A stretch of 64,000 nucleotides of DNA from UBA2336 sp964404445 (GTDB taxonomy: Bacteria > Bacteroidota > Bacteroidia > Cytophagales > Cyclobacteriaceae). A program made the position numbers and the translations under genes. Shown one piece after another: positions 44,764-51,203 of the stretch. Where the stretch lies: positions 1 to 64,000 of the forward strand of contig CAYOJW010000002.1 of the NCBI GenBank assembly GCA_964404445.1, written 5' to 3'. Within the stretch, counting starts at the first letter, position 1, and the number at the start of each line of letters is the position of its first letter. The notes under the pieces were generated by a model that saw only the letters and a program-made list of their open reading frames with translations, did not search any database and had not been told where the DNA came from.

Positions 44764-44853
44764 TGGCGGAGGGAGGGGGATTCGAACCCTCGATACAGTT
44801 GCCCGTATAACGGTTTTCGAGACCGTCCCATTCAACCACTCTGGCATCCCTCC
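44764..44853 (-). tRNA. tRNA-Ser (anticodon CGA)
   Basis: A 90-nt class II tRNA on the minus strand. The acceptor stem GGAGGGA pairs with TCCCTCC, the anticodon loop reads CTCGAAA (anticodon CGA), there is a long variable arm, the T-arm has GGTTCGAATCC, and CCA is encoded at the 3' end. It precedes no gene closely on its 3' side and follows the tRNA-Ser(GGA) by 24 bp. Confidence 0.95.
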
Positions 44854-44877
44854 TGAGAAAAGACATAAAAAATATTG

Positions 44878-44964
44878 CGGAGAGAGCGGGATTCGAACCC
44901 GCGATACCCTTTCAGGCATACACACTTTCCAGGCGTGCTCCTTCAACCACTCGGACACCTCTCC
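44878..44964 (-). tRNA. tRNA-Ser (anticodon GGA), intact copy
   Basis: An 87-nt class II tRNA on the minus strand. The acceptor stem GGAGAGG pairs with TCTCTCC (one G-T pair), the anticodon loop reads CTGGAAA (anticodon GGA), with a serine-type variable arm and a normal T-loop (TTCGAAT). The 3' CCA is not encoded in full. It begins 4 bp after the stop of the GIY-YIG gene on the same strand. A second, interrupted copy is at 45241-45369. Confidence 0.95.
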
Positions 44965-44968
44965 AGTA

Positions 44969-45211
44969 TCAAATAATCCTATTTTCTTTCAAATATATGT
45001 ATCCTTGAATTGATTTATAGAAGTGTTCCCTTTGAAAGGCTTCACTTCTGGTTTCAAATTTTTCAACAAAGTGAAGAATAAATGGCCTTCTACCTTTAGT
45101 TGCCCTAACATTTCCACTATTATGTTCTTCAAGTCGTTTTTCCACATGCGCTGTACTCCCGTAATAATACTTACTGTCTTTCAGGCTTTTTAGGATATAA
45201 CTGTAAAACAT
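44969..45211 (-). CDS. Small GIY-YIG nuclease domain protein
   Basis: An 80-residue single-domain GIY-YIG protein (UPF0213-like size). Core motifs are FYSYILKSLKDSKYYYGST (the two Tyr segments), KRLEEHNSGNVRATKGRRPF (Arg and His/Asn) and TRSEAFQREHFYKS (Glu). It lies between an interrupted tRNA-Ser(GGA) upstream and the intact copy downstream, and its start codon directly follows a 21-nt fragment of the same tRNA. No DNA-binding extra domain is present. It may be a homing-type or repair nuclease; the arrangement favours a mobile or tRNA-linked role, which is inference. Confidence 0.85.
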   Translation of the reverse strand: MFYSYILKSLKDSKYYYGSTAHVEKRLEEHNSGNVRATKGRRPFILHFVEKFETRSEAFQREHFYKSIQGYIYLKENRII

Positions 45212-45232
45212 CTTTCAGGCATACACACTTTC
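45212..45232 (-). repeat. 21-nt tRNA-Ser(GGA) fragment at a start codon
   Basis: The sequence CTTTCAGGCATACACACTTT plus C (plus strand) is identical to the part of both tRNA-Ser(GGA) copies from the 3' side of the anticodon loop into the variable arm. On the minus strand it ends exactly where the GIY-YIG ATG begins. Only TCTAAA and a few bases separate it from the interrupted tRNA copy. Confidence 0.85.
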
Positions 45233-45240
45233 TCTAAATG

Positions 45241-45369
45241 CGGAGAGAGCGGGATTCCCCCAACGGGGTGCCTTTGGCAGAACCCGCGATACCCTTTCAG
45301 GCATACACACTTTCCAGGCGTGCTCCTTCTCCAAAGGAGTCCTTCGGACAACCACTCGGACACCTCTCC
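45241..45369 (-). tRNA. tRNA-Ser(GGA) copy with double-hairpin insertions in D- and T-loops
   Basis: This 129-nt region is identical to the tRNA-Ser(GGA) at 44878-44964 except for two insertions. In the D-loop, after GGTT, 20 nt are added: GTCC-GAA-GGAC then TCC-TTT-GGA, two mini-hairpins in tandem. In the T-loop, between TTC and GAA, 22 nt are added: TGCC-AAA-GGCA then CCCC-GTT-GGGG, again two mini-hairpins. All stems and the anticodon are unchanged. It may be a pseudogene, or a tRNA needing unusual processing. The intact copy covers the function. Confidence 0.85.
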
Positions 45370-45428
45370 GGCAAACAGGGCGCAAAGAAAAGCATAAAAC
45401 AAGCCTTCACAAAGTGTCGCGCAAGGTT

Positions 45429-46493
45429 TTATACGCTTAATTCACCTGACAACGGCTTACCGATCATATCTTTTACAACATCCGGTTCATACTCCCCCAA
45501 CAACAGCATCAACTTGGTTACAGCCGCCTCGTTAGTCATGTCGGCACCGCTTAGCACGCCAATTCGTTGTAAATCTTTACTGGTTTCGTAACGCCCCTGC
45601 AACACCATACCACCCGGGCATTGCGAAATATTCAAAACAATAATGCCGCGTTCAATGGCCAGCCGCAACGCATCAATCAGCCAGCGAACGGTAGGGGCAT
45701 TTCCTGATCCGTACGTTTCTACGATAACGGCTTTTAACCCCGGGGTTTTTAAAATCGACTCAACAATCGATTGGTTAATGCCCGGAAACAACTTAATAAT
45801 GGCGATGCCCGAATCGAACGAGGTATGCAAACGCAGCGTTGCGCCAGATTGTACCTTACGGATAACGGCTGTATTGTAGTCGATCTTCACACCCGCTTTT
45901 GCTAAGGGCGGATAGTTACCCGAATCGAAGGCATCGAACTGCATACTCTCTACTTTTTTAGAACGGTTACCCCGCAGCAATTCATAATCGAAATAAATAC
46001 ATACTTCCGGCACAACGGCTTCACCGCTTTCTTTAGCCGAAGCAATCTCTAACGCTGTAATTAAATTTTCACGGGCATCAGATCGCGGTTCGCTGATGGG
46101 CAACTGCGCTCCTGTTAAAATAACCGGCTTATTCAACCCTTCAAGCATAAAGCTTAAAGCCGAGGCCGTATAGGCCATGGTATCGGTGCCGTGCAAAATC
46201 ACAAAGCCATCGTGTGTTGTGTAATGATCGGCAATGATCTTCGCTAACAACTGCCAGTGTTCAGGATTGATATTGGATGAATCGATGGGGCGCTCGAACG
46301 AAACCACGGTAAGCTCCAACGCCATGGTGCGCAACGTGGGCAGATGCTCTAAGATCAATCCGAAGTCGAACGGAATTAACGTACCGTCTTTATCGTGTGC
46401 CATTCCGAACGTACCACCGGTATAAATGATCAGTACCTTTGAGCGCGCCTTATCGGGCGAGGCGGTGTTAACCAATATCGTTTTTATGTTCAT
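45429..46493 (-). CDS. ansA: Type I L-asparaginase
   Basis: A 354-residue cytoplasmic-type asparaginase (no signal peptide). The first catalytic motif is VLIIYTGGTFGMAHD with the nucleophilic Thr, and the second is GFVILHGTDTMAYTASAL with the T-D-K-type triad region. It converts asparagine to aspartate and ammonia. The C-terminal allosteric-like part contains LKAVIVETYGSGNAPT. Its start overlaps the TatD stop by 4 bp. Confidence 0.92.
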   Translation of the reverse strand: MNIKTILVNTASPDKARSKVLIIYTGGTFGMAHDKDGTLIPFDFGLILEHLPTLRTMALELTVVSFERPIDSSNINPEHWQLLAKIIADHYTTHDGFVILHGTDTMAYTASALSFMLEGLNKPVILTGAQLPISEPRSDARENLITALEIASAKESGEAVVPEVCIYFDYELLRGNRSKKVESMQFDAFDSGNYPPLAKAGVKIDYNTAVIRKVQSGATLRLHTSFDSGIAIIKLFPGINQSIVESILKTPGLKAVIVETYGSGNAPTVRWLIDALRLAIERGIIVLNISQCPGGMVLQGRYETSKDLQRIGVLSGADMTNEAAVTKLMLLLGEYEPDVVKDMIGKPLSGELSV

Positions 46494-47269
46494 AGCTTAA
46501 ATAGCTTATGTGCGTTTTGTGTTGTGATGTGCTGTACATCGGCCAAGGTACAATTTTTAACTTCGGCAATGCGTTGTGCAATAATGGGAATGTACGCTGG
46601 CATATTGCGCTTGCCGCGATGCGGGGTTGGCGCCAGGTACGGGCTGTCCGTTTCGAGTACAATCCGGTCTAACGGAATGTGCGGAAGCACGTGCTCCATA
46701 CCGGCCTTCTTAAAAGTAGCCACTCCCCCAATGCCCAGATAAAAACCAAGATTTGTTAATTTTTCTGCCTGTTCCTTTGAACCCGTGAAGCAATGAAACA
46801 CACCGGTAAGTTTTCCATCTTGTAGTTTTTCGACAAGCGCAATAGTTTGATCCATGCTCTCGCGGCAATGCACCACAATGGGAAGATCACACTTTTTTGC
46901 CCAGCTTACCTGAAGGGTAAACGCTTCAACCTGCTCATCCCAAAATGTTTTATCCCAATACAGGTCGGTGCCCATCTCACCAACGGCTGCAAACCTGCGT
47001 TTGGCTAACCATTCTTCCACTACATACAACTCTTTTTCAAAACCCTGTTTTACAGAACACGGATGAAGACCCATCATAGGAATACATACCGAAGGATATT
47101 TCTGCTCTAACGCAAGCATACCTTCAATGGATCTATGGTCAATATTCGGCATATATATTTTACCAATGCCTGCGGCAATGGCCTGTTGCACCATTTCGTC
47201 ACGGTCTGGCGCAAACTCTTCGGAGTAAACATGGGCGTGGGTATCAACCCAATAGTTCAATGCTGACAT
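46490..47269 (-). CDS. tatD: TatD-family metal-dependent hydrolase
   Basis: About 259 residues from the ATG at 47269 (MSALNYWVDTHAHVYSEEF), preferred because the metal motif DTHAHVY is then near the N terminus; an upstream start at 47299 is possible. Other motifs are MGLHPCSV, VGEMGTDLYWD, LPIVVHCRES, GVFHCFTGS and LETDSPYLAPTPHRGKRN, the full TatD set. These enzymes are 3'-exonucleases/DNases. It is coupled to asparaginase by a 4-bp overlap, with no clear functional link. Confidence 0.92.
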   Translation of the reverse strand: MSALNYWVDTHAHVYSEEFAPDRDEMVQQAIAAGIGKIYMPNIDHRSIEGMLALEQKYPSVCIPMMGLHPCSVKQGFEKELYVVEEWLAKRRFAAVGEMGTDLYWDKTFWDEQVEAFTLQVSWAKKCDLPIVVHCRESMDQTIALVEKLQDGKLTGVFHCFTGSKEQAEKLTNLGFYLGIGGVATFKKAGMEHVLPHIPLDRIVLETDSPYLAPTPHRGKRNMPAYIPIIAQRIAEVKNCTLADVQHITTQNAHKLFKL

Positions 47270-47334
47270 ACGGTGCAAAGATGATAATTCCCACGACAAC
47301 TGAAATTACCGGTAACACCAAAACTTCTTATTCT

Positions 47335-48414
47335 TTATAATCCAATCTTATCAAAAACCTCTGATAATTCGTTTGATGGTGTGCAGGGTTGAAACCCCGT
47401 AAAGTCCGCGCTTTCCTCCAGGGCATCGGCCAGATCGAAACGGTTTTGTGAAACCGAAAACGCTATCCGTTCCTGTAAAAATTTTCGGGCGAGGTATTCC
47501 TGTTCAGGCTGGCCGGGCGTAGGGATAAAAATGGCTTTCTTGCCCAGCACGGCTAAATCCATTACCGTGCTGTAACCCGAACGCGCCACAACTATATCAG
47601 TCTGCCGAAGCAATGCCGCAAGGCCATCAGCATCTACATAATTTATAATCTGCACATTACCTACTTCGCTCTCGCCCATTTTTTCATGGATCATACCCCT
47701 GATAAAAACTGAAGGCTCGTTCAACATCACTACCTGGGGCAATACGATTTTCTCTAACACCGATCGTTGCGGTTCAGGACCAGACAAGACTACCACAAAC
47801 CTACCTGTCCGACAGGCAGGTTTGAATTTACCGGATTGCTCCGCCCCTATCCGTTGAAACCGCGACAACACCCCGACATACTGTACCGGAAATTTAACGC
47901 CCGACAATTCGCCTGATAACATACGGTTAGCCTGATCGGGAACCCATACCCGGTGAAAGCGTTTTATAAACCTGTACTGTAAAAAGTTCAATAATCTCTT
48001 TGACCAACCCCAGCCTTTCGGTGCCGGCAAGTTTAACTGGTGCGATAAAAAAACCGATGTTGCTTTTGCCGACCAACAGCCATAGCGATTATCCGATATA
48101 ATCACATCGATGGACTGTTGCTGAACAATCGTTTCGATTGCGCGATGTTCGTTCCGGATGGATCGCAACAATGCAGGCGCTTTTAATATCGTAGCTAACC
48201 ATGCGGGCAACCCGATGGAATACTTCACACCATAGCCGGGTAATTGAAAAAACGTAAGTGCAGGGAACTCTCTTTTGAGTAGCTCCAGCGCATCGCCATC
48301 GCTGGCCACAAACACCGTATGGCCGCGCTTCAATAATAATTGAATAACGGGAATGCACCGTGTGGCATGGCCGAACCCCCAGTTGAGCGGAGCGATGAGT
48401 ACACGTTTACCCAT
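47335..48414 (-). CDS. GT-B glycosyltransferase (MurG-like)
   Basis: A 359-residue GT-B protein. The N-terminal motif is VLIAPLNWGFGHATRCIPVI and the C-terminal donor region has DIVVARSGYSTVMDLAVLGK and IFIPTPGQPEQEYLA. It belongs to a Bacteroidota family of GT28-like transferases of unknown specificity. Between the two domains an odd stretch, KFKPACRTGRF, is encoded by a near-perfect palindrome (47797-47823), which seems to be a repeat inserted in frame. It lies 1 bp from the deacetylase gene. Confidence 0.8.
   Translation of the reverse strand: MGKRVLIAPLNWGFGHATRCIPVIQLLLKRGHTVFVASDGDALELLKREFPALTFFQLPGYGVKYSIGLPAWLATILKAPALLRSIRNEHRAIETIVQQQSIDVIISDNRYGCWSAKATSVFLSHQLNLPAPKGWGWSKRLLNFLQYRFIKRFHRVWVPDQANRMLSGELSGVKFPVQYVGVLSRFQRIGAEQSGKFKPACRTGRFVVVLSGPEPQRSVLEKIVLPQVVMLNEPSVFIRGMIHEKMGESEVGNVQIINYVDADGLAALLRQTDIVVARSGYSTVMDLAVLGKKAIFIPTPGQPEQEYLARKFLQERIAFSVSQNRFDLADALEESADFTGFQPCTPSNELSEVFDKIGL
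47797..47823. repeat. 27-nt palindrome inside a coding sequence
   Basis: AAACCTACCTGTC and GACAGGCAGGTTT pair at 12 of 13 positions around a single C. It encodes KPACRTGRF in the glycosyltransferase at 47335-48414. Palindromes of CCTGTCNGACAGG type are, from my general recollection, frequent in Bacteroidota genomes. Confidence 0.7.
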
Positions 48415-48415
48415 G

Positions 48416-49084
48416 TTACAATACGTTAAACCGATAGCCTTGTTGTATAAAATACTCGATGTACCGTGGCAGAGTATATCGCATGTTGACTTCAGCTTTC
48501 AGACTGTCGTGAAACACAACGATAGAACCCGGCCGGGTAGCTTGTATCGAATTACGCAAACACGTTTCAGGCGATACGTTGCGGTCGTAATCGTTGGTGA
48601 GCACGTCCCACATTACGATGGTGTAATCGTTCAATGCTTTAATCTGCGAACGGGTAATTCTTCCATAAGGCGGACGGAAGAGTTTCGAGTTTCCGGTTGC
48701 CAGTTGCCGGTTGCCGGTAACTGAAAACTGGTGACTGGCAACCAAATTTTTGGTGATTACATTCTCGCATTCTTCTACATTTTCAACATAATTCTTCAGT
48801 AGTGTGTTCCAGCCTTTCAAATGATTAAAGGTATGATTCCCCACACTATGTCCGTGATCAATTATTTTTTTAAAAACATCGGGGTGTTTACGAATGTTAT
48901 CGCCTATGCAAAAAAACGTAGCCTTGATGTTATGTTGTGCCAATACTTCCAGCACAAACTCTGTTGGTCCCGGTAGCGGGCCGTCATCGAATGTTAGGTA
49001 CAGTTTTTTTTCTGTTGTTGATACGCGCCACAACAAGGTTGGATAAAGCCAGGGAAGAAAAAACGGAGCGCGGAAGAAGTTCAA
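48416..49084 (-). CDS. NodB-domain polysaccharide deacetylase
   Basis: A 222-residue classical NodB protein. Motif 1 is LTFDDGPLPGPTEFVLEVL, motif 2 HGHSVGNHTFNHLKG, motif 3 FRPPYGRITRSQ, and MWDVLTNDYDRN and VVFHDSLKAEVN complete the set. The N terminus has a short hydrophobic stretch. About 18 residues before FRPPYG (SHQFSVTGNRQLATGN) have no counterpart in the family and are encoded by a hairpin repeat (48687-48742). The substrate could be peptidoglycan or an exopolysaccharide. Confidence 0.87.
   Translation of the reverse strand: MNFFRAPFFLPWLYPTLLWRVSTTEKKLYLTFDDGPLPGPTEFVLEVLAQHNIKATFFCIGDNIRKHPDVFKKIIDHGHSVGNHTFNHLKGWNTLLKNYVENVEECENVITKNLVASHQFSVTGNRQLATGNSKLFRPPYGRITRSQIKALNDYTIVMWDVLTNDYDRNVSPETCLRNSIQATRPGSIVVFHDSLKAEVNMRYTLPRYIEYFIQQGYRFNVL
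48687..48742. repeat. Hairpin repeat inserted in the deacetylase gene
   Basis: The words GGTTGCCAGTTGCCGGTTGC and ACTGAAAACTGGTGACTGGC are present; GGTTGCCAGT and ACTGGCAACC form a 10-bp inverted pair. The block resembles the spacers at 33658-33717 and 49097-49137 but here lies in frame in a coding sequence. Confidence 0.7.
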
Positions 49085-49096
49085 CGGGTTTTGGGT

Positions 49097-49192
49097 TACA
49101 GGTTTCCAGTCGCCAGTTTCAGGTTACCGGCAACGGTTCGGGGCTTGTCGCTCGCTTGGAATTTTCTACCGAAAATTCCAAGCGAGCGACAA
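49097..49192. repeat. Repeat-filled gap with a 22-bp perfect palindrome
   Basis: Positions 49097-49137 hold CCAGTCGCCAGTTTCAGGTT-type words. At 49145-49166 and 49171-49192 lie exact 22-nt inverted arms (TTGTCGCTCGCTTGGAATTT plus TC, and the reverse complement) around a 4-nt TACC loop. A smaller hairpin CGGGA/TCCCG follows at 49220-49236. No T-run follows on either strand. The 49085-49273 gap shows no gene. Confidence 0.75.
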
Positions 49193-49273
49193 AGCTCAAA
49201 TTTACGAAAAACTGTCGAACGGGAACGTTCGTCCCGCCTGACGCCAAATCCTTGTTAGCACTCGTTTTTCTTT

Positions 49274-49897
49274 CTACCAAAATTTCCACCAAGGTTTTTC
49301 GCTTTTAGTTGTCTGACTTTGTTGCTGTTTGAACTGTTCAAGTTCACTTTTCATTTCGTCACTATATGCAAGTTGCTTAACCGTATATGTAAGTTTCTTA
49401 TTCCCTTCTAAATCAATTCCAAATTTCTCTGCCAACTTTAAAATGTCGTCCGAAAAAATATTTTCGTTAATTATTAAACCATTCTCTTGCTCCAAAGGGT
49501 CATACAAATTATCTGTTATTTCTCCGTCCGAAACAAAAAAGTGCCTTTTTATTGTGTCGTTATAAACTGTAAAGCCAAATGAATTAGATGTCGTCTGAAT
49601 TATAAATGTTATAATTTCGGTATTTAGTATTCTTGAAAGTTGAAGCAAAGCCATCTCGTCAACCGTGTCAACCATTTCAGGGTCATTAATTATCGTCCAG
49701 TTATTGTCTGTCCAAATTCCCCTAATTGCTATTTTCTTATTGGCAAGTTCAAAATAGTTGTTATATAAATAGTTGTTGAATGTTTGCCAGTCGTCAAACT
49801 GTTTGTCTTGATTAGTGTCAATGTATTTAAATGACTGAAAAATTTTATCTGCGTTGTTTAAGAAATTACCTTTAATTGCTATAAAACTGTTTGTCAT
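49274..49897 (-). CDS. Hypothetical protein with KPWWKFW tail
   Basis: A 207-residue soluble protein I do not recognise. It is strongly AT-rich relative to both neighbours. The body has no membrane helix; features are YIDTNQDKQFDDWQTFNNYL near the start, ELEQFKQQQSQTTKSEK near the end and the terminal KPWWKFW. Similar Trp-rich ends occur on many uncharacterised Bacteroidota proteins. The gap on its 3' side is filled with palindromic repeats, suggesting acquired DNA. Confidence 0.6.
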   Translation of the reverse strand: MTNSFIAIKGNFLNNADKIFQSFKYIDTNQDKQFDDWQTFNNYLYNNYFELANKKIAIRGIWTDNNWTIINDPEMVDTVDEMALLQLSRILNTEIITFIIQTTSNSFGFTVYNDTIKRHFFVSDGEITDNLYDPLEQENGLIINENIFSDDILKLAEKFGIDLEGNKKLTYTVKQLAYSDEMKSELEQFKQQQSQTTKSEKPWWKFW

Positions 49898-49930
49898 ATG
49901 GTGTAGTTTAAAATGAGTGCTAACTATTTA

Positions 49931-51157
49931 TTAAGTTCCTACACGGCACGAAAGTATGGTAATATCATCATGGTAGCCCATACGGCCTTTAAACTGATCG
50001 AGGCTTACGATAATATCCTGGTGAATGGTTTTCAGGCTCTTGAAAAACGTTTCGGGTTTATTGAAATAATCGATCAGGAATTCAACGCCAAACTCTTTAC
50101 CTTCGGCATCAATGGTTTCGGTAAGGCCATCGGTGTAACAGAACAACAAAAACTCATCGAGGTCAGTTATAAAGCCTTCGTTCAAAAATGGAAGCGGGTG
50201 CATCGCCCCCAACACTGTCGATCCGTCTTCCAGCAACCGTACACCGTCATTTTTTGTCCAGAGTATGGGCGGGTTATGTCCTGAATTTACATACACCATC
50301 GTTTTAAGGCGTATGTCGTAAATGGCCGCAAAAAAAGTAATAAACTTTTCGCCTTTTGTATTTTCAAGTACCTGGTAGTTTAACGCTTCAATAATATCGG
50401 TGAGGTTAGGCGTTTGCCGTAACAACGTGCGCAGCGAAGCCTGAAAATTCGACATCATAAGCGCGGCCGGTATTCCCTTGCCGCTTACATCGGCCACACA
50501 AATCAAAAACTGGTTTTGGTTGATCGGCACGTAATCGTAATAATCGCCACCGATACGATCGTGCGGTAAATAGCTGGCCTCTACTTTCAACAAAGGTGTA
50601 TCGGGCAGTTTTTTCGGGAAAAGAAACTGTTGTACATCGCTGGCAATTTCCAACTCTTTACGAAAAGCCTCCTGCTCAAGCTGTTTGCGCGCAAGTTTTT
50701 TATTTTCGATGGCTACAATAATAATATTGCTCAACGCCTGGATAAACTTCACGCCATCATCCTGATGGTACGTGTCTTTCTTCTCTAACCCACCTACAAA
50801 AACAAGCGCCAGTGTTTTATCCTTATGCGTTACCGGGATGATGATGTCGAAAACGGTAAAGTCGCATTGACCGAACTCGCGCAAATGCGTAATATCCTGA
50901 ATGGTTTTAAACTCAGGCAGTAAGTCGGCTCGGTGAAATTTCTTTTTTGTACCGAAGGTAACTTTACAATCCCATTCATCATCCAGCACAAACAAGGCGA
51001 GCTTTTCGATGTTCAGATTCGAGCGCAGGGTAAAGTTGTAAATTTTGTAGAGCGACTCTTCAGGAAGGTTGCTGTTAATGGCCTGAGTAATTTCCAGTAA
51101 CGCATTGAGTTCTAACTCCTTAATTTCAAACTTACTTTTAATCGATAACTCAGACAT
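49931..51157 (-). CDS. GAF-SpoIIE (PP2C) serine phosphatase
   Basis: About 408 residues from the ATG at 51157 (MSELSIKSKFEIKELELNAL); the open frame further upstream overlaps the neighbouring glycosyltransferase and is not coding-like. Residues 20-170 form a GAF-like sensor domain. A coiled linker (LARKQLEQEAFRKELEIASD) leads into the PP2C domain: RIGGDYYDYVPINQNQF, VADVSGKGIPAALMMSNF, VNSGHNPP and CYTDGLTETIDAEG. It would dephosphorylate anti-sigma antagonists or similar partners; no partner gene is adjacent. Confidence 0.88.
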   Translation of the reverse strand: MSELSIKSKFEIKELELNALLEITQAINSNLPEESLYKIYNFTLRSNLNIEKLALFVLDDEWDCKVTFGTKKKFHRADLLPEFKTIQDITHLREFGQCDFTVFDIIIPVTHKDKTLALVFVGGLEKKDTYHQDDGVKFIQALSNIIIVAIENKKLARKQLEQEAFRKELEIASDVQQFLFPKKLPDTPLLKVEASYLPHDRIGGDYYDYVPINQNQFLICVADVSGKGIPAALMMSNFQASLRTLLRQTPNLTDIIEALNYQVLENTKGEKFITFFAAIYDIRLKTMVYVNSGHNPPILWTKNDGVRLLEDGSTVLGAMHPLPFLNEGFITDLDEFLLFCYTDGLTETIDAEGKEFGVEFLIDYFNKPETFFKSLKTIHQDIIVSLDQFKGRMGYHDDITILSCRVGT

Positions 51158-51203
51158 ACAGTAAAGATAATACAAAATGTATAACAGGCACGGGCGTATT
51201 GCG

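Noticed and set aside
44737..44958. Open frame of 73 codons across the two tRNA-Ser genes
   Set aside because: It is a read-through of tRNA sequence (SRVRIPLSP-like words appear twice) and not a protein gene.
45190..45402. Open frame of 70 codons over the interrupted tRNA and GIY-YIG leader
   Set aside because: It translates tRNA sequence and the hairpin insertions; the real products there are the tRNA copy and the GIY-YIG gene.
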